The translations under genes and the position numbers were made by a program. DNA of 53,077 nt from Candidatus Atribacteria bacterium (GTDB taxonomy: Bacteria > Atribacterota > Phoenicimicrobiia > Phoenicimicrobiales > Stramentimicrobiaceae), in contig JAGYIZ010000012.1 of the NCBI GenBank assembly GCA_018402425.1, positions 1 through 53,077 of the forward strand, in the 5' to 3' direction. This document shows positions 9,225-18,766 of this stretch, piece by piece. A model generated the notes under the pieces. It was not told the origin of the DNA and searched no databases. It saw only the letters and a program-made list of their open reading frames with translations. Each line of letters starts with the position of its first letter. Positions within the stretch are counted from its first letter, which is position 1.

Positions 9225-10284
9225 TTATGGCAATTCAATCTCCACCACCAATATTTCTTCCTTGTCAGCAGAATCACTAATTGACAGAAACCCTTCCTGT
9301 GGTGGTAGGTCACTAAAGTTTTTCTTAGAACCGCTTTTTTCTTTACTTATAATACTTGATTGACCATAAAAACTAAGATCAAAAAAATCTCCATTCATCA
9401 TAGGATTTATTGCATACTTAAAATACTGCAATTTATGCGTATATTTATAACTGCTCTCCAGCCATTCTTCCTGTTGCCATTTTTCCCAGAGAAGCGGATT
9501 GGCTGAGGGTTGTATAAGAATATCTGCTTTCTGTTCTCTCAATCTATCTATTATGTCTTCTTTAAAGCTGTCCAGACACACCGCTATACCCAGCCTGCCT
9601 ATATTTGTGTCAAATACCTCAATATCCTCTAAAATACCGGGGGTTAGATGTAATCCCTCTTCCTGTTCTAACTCCAATAGATGCACCTTATCCTGATAAC
9701 CAATGACCTTGCCATCTATATCAAAAAGATATGAAGTATTATAAATTTGCGGACCTGTAGCTCCTTCCTGGTAAAGGACCTGTCCGTCAGTAATTTTATA
9801 ATGAGGCAAAGGTACGGAGCCTGCTACTATATATACCTGATGTTTTCTTGCTAAACTGCTGAAAGTATTAAAATAAGTCTCTGCAATTACCTTATTACGA
9901 TAATAATACAAAGCAGGCACCCATGATATATTGTATCTAACTCTATACCAAACAAGAGGTAAAAAATGTTTCATAGTCATTTTTTTAATAGCTTCTTCAA
10001 TAGTCTCTACAGTGTTAAGAGTCTCTTGATTGTCCTGTGCGATTAGCATTAAGCCGACATCTTCCGGGAAAACAACCAGGGTAGGCAGTTCAGGATTAGC
10101 CTCATTAGCCACTTCCTTCATTAAGCTGTTTATTTTTGTTTCAAAGTTTTTCCTGTGAATAAAAATCATTATTTCAACTATTTGAACTGCAACAAACTGC
10201 CCTCTTATTTCAGCAGTGCTTGTAAAGAGATTAACAAAAGTATATTATCAAAATCAAGGCAAAGTATAAATTTATTTTATTCAT
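9225..10284 (-). pseudogene. Nitrilase-family (carbon-nitrogen hydrolase) gene with an N-terminal frameshift
   Basis: The nitrilase-superfamily domain is well preserved, with the catalytic Glu in VVFPEDVG, Lys in YQDKVHLLELE and Cys in GIAVCLDSFKED, so the protein could hydrolyse an amide or nitrile. The complete domain frame runs from about 10169 to 9225 (314 residues). Upstream is a good RBS (GGGAGGAAGG) and an ATG at 10284 starting a hydrophobic segment, MNKINLYFALILIIYF. This joins the domain frame (VNLFTSTAEIRGQFVAVQ) only if one T is removed from a TTTT run at 10236-10239. The gene seems to have encoded a membrane-anchored or exported nitrilase. It is either a recent pseudogene or a sequencing error in a homopolymer. 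Confidence 0.75.
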
Positions 10285-10562
10285 GCCTTCCTCCCATCTA
10301 TAGCCAATTATACCTTTCTGTTTTTTATTATTTATTGACAATAATTCTAAACTAGATATTTTTTTAATCATCATTATGGGCAAATTGCTTATATCAGCAT
10401 AATCACTTTCCGGCATTCTAATGTTAGCGTGTTCCCTCGTTTGATGACTACTGATTTTACACATGCATTATCATTTAAATATGATATTAAACTTCCTTAT
10501 CATAGAATAAACATTTTACATTAATATATTGGTTAATGGAAGTTAATAGCTCATCAGCTCAT
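10285..10562. other. Intergenic spacer
   Basis: No recognisable gene. It is open for short leftward frames that run into the nitrilase RBS but resemble nothing known. It separates the nitrilase gene from the HflX remnant. Confidence 0.4.
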
Positions 10563-11590
10563 CTAGCCCTTTTTAATGCAGAAATATACGCTTTGTGTGC
10601 CCGATTGTAAATTTAGTGTAGTTAAATCCGATTCCTTATATACATAAATAGTAGGAATACCTTCAGCTCCTATCTGCTGTAAAGTTTTTCCGTAACTTCT
10701 ATTGCCGCTCATAGGCGGGGCTTGATACATCTCATGCAGCAACAAATCTGCCCGGAACTCATTTCTTCAGAGTGTTGAACGAGAATGCCTTGACAAATTA
10801 TGAGGTAGTGCTGATAAAATCATGATGTCAAACGGAAAGAAAATTCCTGTTATCAGACAAGCTTATATTCCTCACTGTGATTATCTAATGATGCAAATGG
10901 AACATTTTTCGCTAATGCTTTTTTTTGTTTTCAAAGATTTGTTTAAGTTGTTCTATTAAGGCATTCCATTAATTGTAGATTTTCCTGAATTATCGTATAA
11001 CCCACTAAGGCAACAGATGGTAATTAAGCCTTTTACTCTCTTTTACGTTGGGTTTGTCGCTCATTACTGATCATTTCTAGCTCTTTATTCAGGCTGATAT
11101 CTTTCAATTTTCTTCGATCAGCTCTATTCTTTTCTCCGTTACTGGTTGTTAGCTACCAACACCTCACTCCTGTTATTAAGAGACTCCTTTATGCCTGGCT
11201 CAGCAGCATATATTGTAAACAGGCAGCTCGACCTGTATTTTTGCCTCTTTTGTTTTGCCCGCCACAACCAAATATTTCCAAGATAAACGATGTTCTATCC
11301 ATTATTTCCAGATTCCAGTATACCATAAGATTCTAGACCGTTGGTGAAGCTCATTATCAAAATTACTACATCTGTTTGTTTCTTCTATCAATAATTTGAT
11401 TTCCTCAACTTTGCCAGGCCCAACACAGAACACTTTTTATTAAAATTCTTTAAATTCTGCACTACCTGCTCTATTACTTCAAAATCACAGGCAATTGCTA
11501 AATTTTTTAGCTCATCATGATTCATTGAAATTGGTATCATTATTTACATTAACACCACCAAAGGGCTTTTCCTTTTTACCATCACTTAAC
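10563..11590 (-). pseudogene. hflX: HflX-type GTPase pseudogene
   Basis: Fragments in all three leftward frames line up with the ribosome-associated GTPase HflX. In order they are the N-terminal domain (DELKNLAIACDFEVIEQVV, then GLAKVEEIKLLIEET in shifted frames at 11530-11390), the TQRKR segment before the G domain, a broken P-loop (ALVGYT then NSGKST, about 10975-11020), the LPHNL...STL segment at about 10790-10830, and ADLLLH followed by IGAEGIPTIYVY at 10745-10620. Many stops and shifts are present, and the C-terminus is gone. The gene is dead; HflX normally rescues stalled ribosomes and is non-essential. Confidence 0.82.
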
Positions 11591-11770
11591 TCCCCTACAG
11601 ATTAGCATATCTAATCTAACATAAATCAAATAATAAAATAGAACAGGATGTTATTTATTATCAATAATTGTTCCTAGAGGAATGATATATTTGGCTCTTC
11701 CTGAAGATAATTTTCTGTAATTATTTAGCAAATATATTCATTTTCTATTATGTCCTTCATAGCATTATAA

Positions 11771-12150
11771 TTAGTGTATTTTAAAGCATTTATTCCCATT
11801 TTTCTGAGCAGCAATAACATTTGCTTCAGAATCATCAATAAATAAAACATAATGAGGTTCTACCCCCAATTTTTTCAGGCAAATATCGTATATCCGGTAA
11901 TCCGGTTTGAAACTTTTTCTTCGCAGGATAATATCTTTTTTTCTAAATAATTCATCCAATACAAATTATTTATTTTCTTAAGAGTGTCAAATGACATATT
12001 GGATAATAAGAGGCTACATTTGTTTTGCTTCTAATAGATTGTATATATTTAACCGTTTTGCTTCATTAATTCTAACCAGCTCTTCGTCAAATTCAATTAA
12101 TTTATCGATATCTTCCTAATTCGACTTGTCTATCTATCAGTTTAATGATT
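11771..12150 (-). pseudogene. HAD-superfamily hydrolase remnant
   Basis: The intact tail reads FKPDYRIYDICLKKLGVEP then VLFIDDSEANVIAAQKNG, the lysine and acidic motifs III and IV of phosphatase-type HAD enzymes. Upstream, out of frame, are LLSNMSFDTLKKINNLYWM-like and DKLIEFDEELVRINEAKRL-like segments (about 11960-12110) that match the cap and motif II region. The N-terminal DxD nucleophile region is not found. This is a truncated, frameshifted gene. Confidence 0.7.
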
Positions 12151-12408
12151 TAGTCAATATGTCCTTGCGTCAATTGGCCAGATCATGGTGTTTTTCTTAG
12201 GTGAGTTTTTGGACGTGTGGTGTTGAAGTGTGTGGAGAAATTCAAATTGGTTATCGTTTTTGAAAACGCCTGGTTATGTCATAAAGATCGTAATAGTGAC
12301 AGCGTTTATTATATTAAGTATTTAAAACAATCTTAAAACGTAATATTTAACGCGACGTTGTTTGATTGATTCGATTTTCTTCTAAATAGCGCAAAATTTA
12401 TTTCCAGT

Positions 12409-12606
12409 GATATCAACACCCGCGTGGCATTGGCTTTAGAACCTCTAAAGAGGTTTAACTTTATACCAATTTTTAGCTCTTTTTCTTTCGTTTTTTTATT
12501 TAACCTTTAGCTATAATATTTCTAAGCAATCGTACTTCCAACTTTGGACTTCAGGTGAAAAATTGTCGTCTAACTTATCATAATCCTTTTCATGGTTAAA
12601 TAAAAC
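12409..12606 (+). repeat. Repeat family A, copy 1 (degenerate)
   Basis: The most diverged of four related elements (others at 50448, 51430 and 52797). It begins with ATATCAACACCCGCG, keeps the perfect hairpin AACCTCTAAAGAGGTT, contains the family phrase GGACTTCAGGTGAAAAATTG, and ends with CATGGTTAAATAAA. It lies upstream of the decayed leftward HAD gene, the same relation seen for the copies upstream of transketolase and the AEC permease. Confidence 0.75.
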
Positions 12607-12757
12607 CTACCAGACCCTGTTGACTTTACTCTCAGTATCGCTATAATAATGGGAATGTGATCATACGATAAGTTTGCCTGTCTTCATACCTGAAAAGCAA
12701 ATAACGATTATGTAGTATTTTTTTTCCACAAAATAAGGCAATCCAGGAAGGTTTTCC

Positions 12758-13345
12758 ATGGAAACAGTTTTCTTTCATCATACTTCGCTTAATGTGGGGT
12801 CTTTTGCCCATATTCACTTGGCATTGTCTTGCTATCAATGCATAGGATATGCTCCATGGGATGTTTCATATAGGACTTGCAAACACAGTTGGCTTAAGTA
12901 TTGGAACAGTTTCAATTTTAATTGGAATAATTATTGGCCTATCAGTTTTACTTGGTGAAAATTGGCATTGGAACTATCCTTAATATGATTTTTATCGGCC
13001 TGTTTTTAGATATAATTCTTACACTAAATGTTATTCCGGTAGCTGATAATCTCTTGTTGGGTATTATCATGCTATTTGTGGATTATTCATCATGCTTTTG
13101 CTACCTACTTTTATATAGGCTCAGCTAGCTTGTTTACAGGCCCAGAGACAGTTGATGGTTGCGGTTACTCGAATAACGAAACTACCTGGTAATCCACTGT
13201 CGTGGAATCATTGAGTTTTTGTCGTTGTATTAGGATGGATGCTTGGCGGAATGGTTGGCATAGGTACAGTTCTAGCTGCTTTTTGAATAGGATTTTGTGT
13301 CAGATAACCTCGGTTTGCTTAAATTTGATGCAACAAAGTTAAACA
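12758..13345 (+). pseudogene. YczE-type integral membrane protein pseudogene
   Basis: Rightward frames with at least four shifts or stops rebuild a small membrane protein of the YczE/YitT-like type. The pieces are IGYAPWDV, HIGLANTVGLSIGTVSILIG, IGIGTILNMIFIGLFLDIIL, LLLGIIMLF, and VVLGWMLGGMVGIGTVLAA. The glycine-rich hydrophobic helices and the GYAPWDV signature support the family. Function of the family is unclear. The gene is not translatable as it stands. Confidence 0.78.
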
Positions 13346-13486
13346 CGGGAAACAATAGCTGTTATATAAGCTTTTTAGTAAAAAAAAACACTAAATGACT
13401 TTGACAAAGAAGTTTTGCAGAATGAATAAATAACTTTACTGTTAATCAAAAAAGTTACTTATATTTTTATGATAGATAATTACTTT

Positions 13487-13897
13487 TCACTGTAAGACTT
13501 TACCAAGCAAACCGCTGGATCCATATCCCTGAATATAAAAAGTATTTTCCTTCAGAATAATCTGAATTTCACCGGGAGAGTCCGCTATTTCAGGAAAACA
13601 TTCCGGCTTATTCATAGCAGTTTCAGTAAAAGGATTATGTAATCCGGCGTTTTTAGAAAGATTAACTGCCTCAACAAGGTCAATATCTCCGGCAATGAGA
13701 GCTCCCTGCAATAGTCCGTGAATTGCCGTAACATTGGTCTGGACTATTGTATCTTTTGCCTTATCTTGAACTATATTACTTTTTGCACTATCCTGTTGAT
13801 TTAATCCATAATATTTCAATCCGATTAAACCTGATAATCCTATAATGACAAGTACAATTAGCAATGTAATAAAAGCAAATCCTGATTTATTTCTCAT
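13487..13897 (-). CDS. Pilin-like protein with atypical N-terminal signature
   Basis: A 136-residue protein with a short basic leader, a Gly-Phe junction (KSGFAFITLLIVLVIIGLSG) and one long hydrophobic helix, as in type IV prepilins and pseudopilins cleaved by prepilin peptidase. The residue at mature position 5 is Thr, not the usual Glu, as occurs in some minor pseudopilins. The remaining domain (about 30-136) is soluble and not recognised. AGGGAG precedes the start. No other pilus or secretion gene is near, so it is an orphan; it could instead be an ordinary single-pass membrane protein. Confidence 0.55.
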   Translation of the reverse strand: MRNKSGFAFITLLIVLVIIGLSGLIGLKYYGLNQQDSAKSNIVQDKAKDTIVQTNVTAIHGLLQGALIAGDIDLVEAVNLSKNAGLHNPFTETAMNKPECFPEIADSPGEIQIILKENTFYIQGYGSSGLLGKVLQ

Positions 13898-14021
13898 AAG
13901 TTAACTCCCTAAATGTTACAGACAATCCAAAAAAAATGCTCCCAAAATAATCATTAAAATTTTTTCCTAATATATAATAAATCTTTGCTTATTCTATTTT
14001 TAGTAGAAACATCTGTACAAA

Positions 14022-15137
14022 TTAATTTGTATTCTTTTTAATTGATTTACCGATTAGCTTATATATTGTTGCCACTAAAGGGACTCCTAGCAGTATACCT
14101 ATAATTCCCATTAACCCGCCTCCGACAATTATTGCGGCAAATACCCATATGCCTGGAAGCCCAATGCTATGCCCCACTACTTTCGGATAAACAAAACTCC
14201 CTTCAGCCTGTTGCAGAATAACAATAAAGACAAGAAATAAGATTGCTTTAAACGGATCAACAATAAAAATTAACAAAAATCCTACAGTTGCACCTAAGTA
14301 CGCTCCAACCATTGGAATCAAGGCAGTTAGTCCAACAACTGATCCAATAGTTGTTGCATAGGGAAAACGAAAAATCAGCATGCCGATGGTACATAGCACC
14401 CCCAAAATAAAAGCTTCTTTAAATTGTCCGAGAAAAAAATTTGTGAATGTCTCATCTGCTGTTTCTATAACTTTTGCCAAGTTTTCTCTTCTACCTGCAC
14501 TTAGATAAGCATTGATTAATTTGTTGAAATTTCCTCTTATTTTTTCCTTGTCAAATAGAACATAAATGCTAAAAACAATTGCTAAAAGAATTTCAACTAT
14601 TTTACTAAAAACTATACCTATAAAAGAGACTGATCCAAATGCCCAGTTATTCAATAATTCCAATAGTCTATTTAATGCCGCTTCCCCACTTATATTGAGT
14701 TCTCCTATTTTTTCTCTGATAATCGGATAGTTTTCAGCATATTTCATTATCCATTCAATTGTATTTTCATAAATAATCGGTAATTCAGTAGAAGCTAATT
14801 GAACAAATTGGGTAATCTGTGGAATTAGAATATTAAGAAAAAAATACATGGCTAGTATAATCGTTAAAATTGATAAAATTATACTAACACCTCTGCGTGT
14901 TTTTCTAATTATTTTATTATCATTATCGGGGAAATATATTTTTTCATATCTAGTAGCTATTATATTCAAAATAAAGGCAATCCCTGCACCAAGCAATAAA
15001 GGAGAAAAAATCCCGTATAAGTATTTAATAAGATTAAGAAAACTGGTAAAATTTAAAATAATTAAGAGGATTATACCAATTAGAATTATCGTTTTGGTTG
15101 TTAATTTTTGTTTTTCACTATTTACTTCGTCAGACAT
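14022..15137 (-). CDS. AI-2E family transporter (PerM/TqsA-like membrane protein)
   Basis: A 371-residue polytopic membrane protein. About seven or eight hydrophobic segments are visible: two near the N-terminus (about 15-60), one at 80-110, and a cluster at 210-360 with the family-typical tract GLTALIPMVGAYLGA and the C-terminal GIIGILLGVPLVATIYKL. Members export small molecules (TqsA and autoinducer-2) or act in ion transport, so the substrate here cannot be told. An AAAGGA RBS precedes the ATG. The gene stands alone. Confidence 0.88.
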   Translation of the reverse strand: MSDEVNSEKQKLTTKTIILIGIILLIILNFTSFLNLIKYLYGIFSPLLLGAGIAFILNIIATRYEKIYFPDNDNKIIRKTRRGVSIILSILTIILAMYFFLNILIPQITQFVQLASTELPIIYENTIEWIMKYAENYPIIREKIGELNISGEAALNRLLELLNNWAFGSVSFIGIVFSKIVEILLAIVFSIYVLFDKEKIRGNFNKLINAYLSAGRRENLAKVIETADETFTNFFLGQFKEAFILGVLCTIGMLIFRFPYATTIGSVVGLTALIPMVGAYLGATVGFLLIFIVDPFKAILFLVFIVILQQAEGSFVYPKVVGHSIGLPGIWVFAAIIVGGGLMGIIGILLGVPLVATIYKLIGKSIKKNTN

Positions 15138-15359
15138 ATTAAATCCTTTGTTTAATAAGTTATACTGCTAGAACAAATAATTAGTTCTATATTCTGTTCA
15201 AATAAATATTTTAAGTATTGTCTAGGAAAGAATCAATTATAACTTGATTATATTGTATCATCTTTCTTATGAATCTAATAATCAACATCCAATATAAGGT
15301 GTAGTAAAAAAGAAATCAAGAATCTTCTTGACATAAAATATGATATTCAGGAGGTAGAA

Positions 15360-15398
15360 ATGAAAAAGAGGCTTTTTATATTTTTTTTAATCTTCTAA
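15360..15398 (+). pseudogene. Remnant gene start with strong RBS
   Basis: AGGAGG stands 6 nt before an ATG that encodes only MKKRLFIFFLIF before a stop. The basic, then hydrophobic composition looks like the beginning of a signal peptide. It ends inside the 3' end of the convergent DsrE gene. Probably the stump of a deleted rightward gene; a real 12-residue peptide is less likely. Confidence 0.3.
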
Positions 15399-15748
15399 AT
15401 AGTTATAATCTTGTTACCTTTTTTTAAATACTCAGTAAGAGGTACTCCCATTAGCTTTACTTCAATACCTAATCTTTCTAATTGATTGGAAACTCCGTAA
15501 TTATCCGAACAGACCTTACATGCTTCTATTTGCACTCCTGCATCTTTTATCCTGGTAATATAATCCTGTAATTCTTTATCTTCAGAAAGTAGTTTTGTTG
15601 AGGCACCCCAAACAATAAGGGAAATTTCTTTCCACCATCCTTTTTTCTTTGCATTAAATGTGTATAAAAAAACCATATTCAGAGCTACTTCTTTGTTACC
15701 ACTTGTCCATAATACAATTAATTTATCTGAGTTATTATTCCTATCCAT
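15395..15748 (-). CDS. DsrE family protein
   Basis: A 117-residue small cytoplasmic protein of the DsrE/DsrF-like fold. LIVLWTSGNKEVALNMVFLY at the N-terminus, ISLIVWGASTKLL in the middle, and the cysteine region GVQIEACKVCSDNYGV fit the family. The family includes sulfur-transfer proteins with an active cysteine; here C-x-x-C is present in that position. Function is otherwise unknown. A good RBS (GAGGAGG) precedes the start, and phzF begins just upstream in the same direction. Confidence 0.82.
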   Translation of the reverse strand: MDRNNNSDKLIVLWTSGNKEVALNMVFLYTFNAKKKGWWKEISLIVWGASTKLLSEDKELQDYITRIKDAGVQIEACKVCSDNYGVSNQLERLGIEVKLMGVPLTEYLKKGNKIITI

Positions 15749-15795
15749 ATTATCCTCCTCTATTTTTATCTTAATGGGTCATCCGGGGAAATAGT

Positions 15796-16575
15796 TCAAA
15801 CATTGATATACCCTTCTAAATAAGAGACTGCTTTTCCGGAGATTTTAACCATATCATCTAAATCAGCACAAAAAAGTTTCCCACCTCTTGGTGATAATTG
15901 TAAGGCTACAAATTCATTTTTTCCCAATACTTTTTTCCAATAGGGTACCAATGTACAATGGGCAGAACCAGTCACCGGGTCTTCGTCTATTCCTTCTTTT
16001 GGTGCAAAAAATCTTGACACAAAATCTACTTCATTTCCTTTAGCTGTTGCAATGACTCCCAATCCATTTACTTTTTTTAATTCATTCATATTTAAGGATA
16101 AATCCATTATCTCTTGCTCTGTTTCAAACACTGCCATATAGTCTCTTGATTTGTACACTTCTTTTGGTCTTTTACCTAAACCTTTTATTAATGCCTCTGG
16201 AATTTCACTTTTTTCCCCTTCTCTGGAAGGGAAAAACATGCTTAATAAATTTCCTTCCCTCGATACTTTTAACATTCCGCTTTTGGTATGAAAGATTACT
16301 TTCCTGCTTGTTTTATCCAGATAGGAAAATATAACATAAGCACTTGCTAAGGTAGCATGACCGCATAGGTCAACTTCCACTTTGGGCGTAAACCATCTTA
16401 ATTCATATTTATGTTCTTTTTTCACAAAAAAGGCAGTTTCAGATAAATTATTTTCAGCTGCAATGTTTTGCATTAAATCATCTGTAATCCATTCTGTTAA
16501 TGGGCATACTGCCGCAGGGTTTCCTTTAAATTGTTTATCAGTAAAAGCATCAACCTGATAAATTGGTATCCTCAT
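15796..16575 (-). CDS. PhzF family isomerase
   Basis: A 259-residue protein of the PhzF/diaminopimelate-epimerase fold. The N-terminus RIPIYQVDAFTDKQFKGNPA, the catalytic Glu segment NLSETAFFV, and GHATLASAYVIF and DEDPVTGSAHC are all present. Only distant members make phenazine; most have unknown substrates. The frame is open further upstream to 16737, but AAAGGAGAA 8 nt before MRIPIYQ and the family match place the start at 16575. Confidence 0.9.
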   Translation of the reverse strand: MRIPIYQVDAFTDKQFKGNPAAVCPLTEWITDDLMQNIAAENNLSETAFFVKKEHKYELRWFTPKVEVDLCGHATLASAYVIFSYLDKTSRKVIFHTKSGMLKVSREGNLLSMFFPSREGEKSEIPEALIKGLGKRPKEVYKSRDYMAVFETEQEIMDLSLNMNELKKVNGLGVIATAKGNEVDFVSRFFAPKEGIDEDPVTGSAHCTLVPYWKKVLGKNEFVALQLSPRGGKLFCADLDDMVKISGKAVSYLEGYINV

Positions 16576-16667
16576 TTTTAATTCTCCTTTGTTATTTATT
16601 GTAGCAACTAAATTAAAACAACTGTTGAATTGAATCATATGTATAAATATTTGTTCCTGATATAATA

Positions 16668-16698
16668 AAGACTCGCCTTGAAAAACAAGGAGAGTCTT
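16668..16698 (-). terminator. Hairpin upstream of phzF (terminator or leader element)
   Basis: A 13-bp stem with one mismatch (AAGACTC-G-CCTTG, loop AAAAA, complementary arm). Read leftward it is followed by TTATTATAT, a poor U-tract. It lies 93 nt upstream of the phzF start, about 300 nt after the 82-residue gene. It could end that transcript or act in the phzF leader. Confidence 0.5.
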
Positions 16699-16739
16699 CT
16701 GAAGAGATATTGCCTGTATGGGGTTGCCTGTTAACAATA

Positions 16740-17004
16740 TTTTAACATATTATGATAAAATTACAATCAGGAATTTAAATTCCCAAATTATAATTCTTCT
16801 TCCAATCATAGAAAACACCCAAAACAGATACAGTTTTACGTATTATAACTTGGCTGTCTATTTATCTTATTGAGAAAGTAAGTGATTTCACTATTTAAAT
16901 TAATATGATTATTTTATTACAAGGGTATCAAGGTGTTATTTCCCAAGTAGAGACCAATTAAGACTATTTGGTATTTAATCGATAATCACAAAACATTCAC
17001 TGTT
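16740..17004. other. Intergenic spacer
   Basis: No gene or clear structure seen between the phzF leader hairpin and the end of the 82-residue gene. Confidence 0.4.
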
Positions 17005-17253
17005 TTATTTCTTTATTTCTTGTTCATACTCCGGAAAATATCGGCTAATAATCCTTAGATCAAACCTTGATAGAATTGATTCTTTAGATTCTCTTTCCAG
17101 TAAAAAATTAAAAGAATTTTTTATCAATTCTTCTTTTGATGTTTTACCCCCGGTTAACTCCTGCCAGTACTTATCATCTAAGATTACCTTATATTCTTTC
17201 TCTTCCAGCTTTACTGTAAATTCATCTTTGGTTTTCTTCTTAATACGAATCAT
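17005..17253 (-). CDS. Conserved small protein of unknown function
   Basis: An 82-residue basic and acidic soluble protein, with a very good RBS (GAGGAGG) and clean start. The tail LLERESKESILSRFDLRIISRYFPEYEQEI resembles a widespread unnamed bacterial family I recognise only by this ending, where the length and ending are nearly invariant. No catalytic motif is visible. It is monocistronic as far as can be seen. Confidence 0.7.
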   Translation of the reverse strand: MIRIKKKTKDEFTVKLEEKEYKVILDDKYWQELTGGKTSKEELIKNSFNFLLERESKESILSRFDLRIISRYFPEYEQEIKK

Positions 17254-17384
17254 ATGGTCCTCCTCTCTATTTTTGCAGCTCGAAACAATTACTGGATTCT
17301 TTACATATGTTCTTTTTTAAAATAATAATATAATACACTATGTTTCTTCAATTTTTTACAATATAGAGCACTATTGTCTATATA

Positions 17385-18035
17385 TCATAATTTTAACCTC
17401 ATCTCTTTTAAGCTTTTTATGACCTCGACACCCTGACTGGCAAGTCGCTCATAACTATGATGTCCATTAGCTACAAGCAGGCAATCACAGCCAATAGATT
17501 TCGAAACATCGTAATCATGGATCGTATCTCCAATCAAAAGCACGTCTCGCGGTTCTAAATTCAACTTAGTTACCCAACTTTTCCCTCTTTCGATTTTGCT
17601 CTCAGCATAGTGATTTTTCAAACCTATGATGTTATAAAAATATTTATCGATACCATAATGTTTGATTTTTGCTTTCAACAAGTCCTCCTGGGAAGCAGAT
17701 AATACTGATTGCAATATTCCCCTTTCTCTAATTTGTCTCAATACACCTTCTGCTTCATCAAACAATTGACACTCATTAAAACGGTCATAATATTCAGAAA
17801 TAAATTCATCAGTAAGTCTCTCAAAGGATTCCTTAGAAAAATCAAATCCAATGCTTGAATAATAGTTCATTACCGGGAAATCAAAAATATCTCTATGTCT
17901 TTCCTGGTTAACCTCTTGCAATTTGCGTCTTGCTAACATTTTATTGATAATTTCCACAACTAACCATGCGTCATTGATTAATGTTCCGTTCCAATCCCAG
18001 ATAATATGTTGATAATCGATTATTTTTTTTGCCAT
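17385..18035 (-). CDS. HAD-superfamily phosphatase
   Basis: A 216-residue HAD hydrolase of the phosphoglycolate-phosphatase type. The nucleophile motif I is IIWDWNGTLIND, motif II is VLSASQEDLL, the lysine is in the SKIERGKSW area and motif IV is VLLIGDTIHDYDVSKSIGC. Asn replaces the usual Asp in part of motif I (DWNGT), which is common in one HAD subgroup. AAAGGAG precedes the start. Substrate unknown. Confidence 0.87.
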   Translation of the reverse strand: MAKKIIDYQHIIWDWNGTLINDAWLVVEIINKMLARRKLQEVNQERHRDIFDFPVMNYYSSIGFDFSKESFERLTDEFISEYYDRFNECQLFDEAEGVLRQIRERGILQSVLSASQEDLLKAKIKHYGIDKYFYNIIGLKNHYAESKIERGKSWVTKLNLEPRDVLLIGDTIHDYDVSKSIGCDCLLVANGHHSYERLASQGVEVIKSLKEMRLKL

Positions 18036-18187
18036 CTAAAACTCCTTTTAATTCATCAAACAGATAACCCTATCCTTCCGAATATAAGCCATCACATCAC
18101 ACATTTATAGAAAAATATGAATTAAGTCAACATTTTTTGATTCATTTCTTTTGAAACAAGTGAAGAAAGATTGTAAGTAAGAAGTTC

Positions 18188-18766
18188 TTAAGTAAGATAG
18201 AATAAAATACCCAAAAAATGAGAAATGCTTCCAGCTAAAACAAAGAGATGCCAGATGGGATGGTGGTAAGGTAATTTTTCCCATAAATAAAATATTATTC
18301 CCAAAATATAGCAACCTCCTCCGATAAAAAGCCAAGCTATCATTCCCTGGGGAAGCATCTCTATCATTGGTTTTATAGCAATAATGGAAAGTGAGCCCAT
18401 TAACACATAAGATATTACTATTAAAGATTTTAGCTTATCAAGAAGAAATATAGTAACAATAATTCCCCCTATTGCCATTGCCCAAGAAATACCAAAAATA
18501 ATCCATCCCCAGGTCCCCCTCATAACTGTAAGGGCAATAGGCGTGTAAGTTCCTGCAATTAGCAGATAGATTGCTGAGTGATCAAAAAACCTAAAAATAT
18601 TTTTTATCTTTAGGTTTGCAAGGCCATGGTAAAGAGCAGAAGATGTGTAGAGCAAAATCAGTGTAGTTCCATATATGCTGAAACTTACTATTCTCCAGGC
18701 ATCACCTTGTTTACTAGCCAGAACTAGCAAAATCACCAGTGCGGCGATACTTAAACCAATCCCCAC
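18188..18766 (-). CDS. Hemolysin III / PAQR-type membrane protein, start codon lost or non-standard
   Basis: A 192-residue integral membrane protein with about seven hydrophobic helices and the family histidines in SSALYHGL, FRFFDHSAIYLLIAGTYTP and PIWHLFVLAGSISHFLG. The first usable start codon is GTG at 18766. However, the same frame continues upstream without stop to about 18850 and there encodes the conserved family N-terminus GEEIANSITHSVG. No ATG, GTG or TTG exists in that extension. Either the start was lost by mutation and a shortened protein is made, or a rare start codon is used. The family is often called hemolysin III but its members are better viewed as PAQR-like membrane proteins. 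Confidence 0.75.
   Translation of the reverse strand: MGIGLSIAALVILLVLASKQGDAWRIVSFSIYGTTLILLYTSSALYHGLANLKIKNIFRFFDHSAIYLLIAGTYTPIALTVMRGTWGWIIFGISWAMAIGGIIVTIFLLDKLKSLIVISYVLMGSLSIIAIKPMIEMLPQGMIAWLFIGGGCYILGIIFYLWEKLPYHHPIWHLFVLAGSISHFLGILFYLT

Noticed and set aside
16576-16737. Longer N-terminus for the PhzF-family protein
   Set aside because: The extension spans the leader hairpin and does not resemble the family; a good RBS supports the start at 16575.
18105-18335. A 76-codon leftward frame at the end of the hemolysin III gene
   Set aside because: It is a shadow frame overlapping the real gene, with composition typical of out-of-frame membrane-protein DNA.
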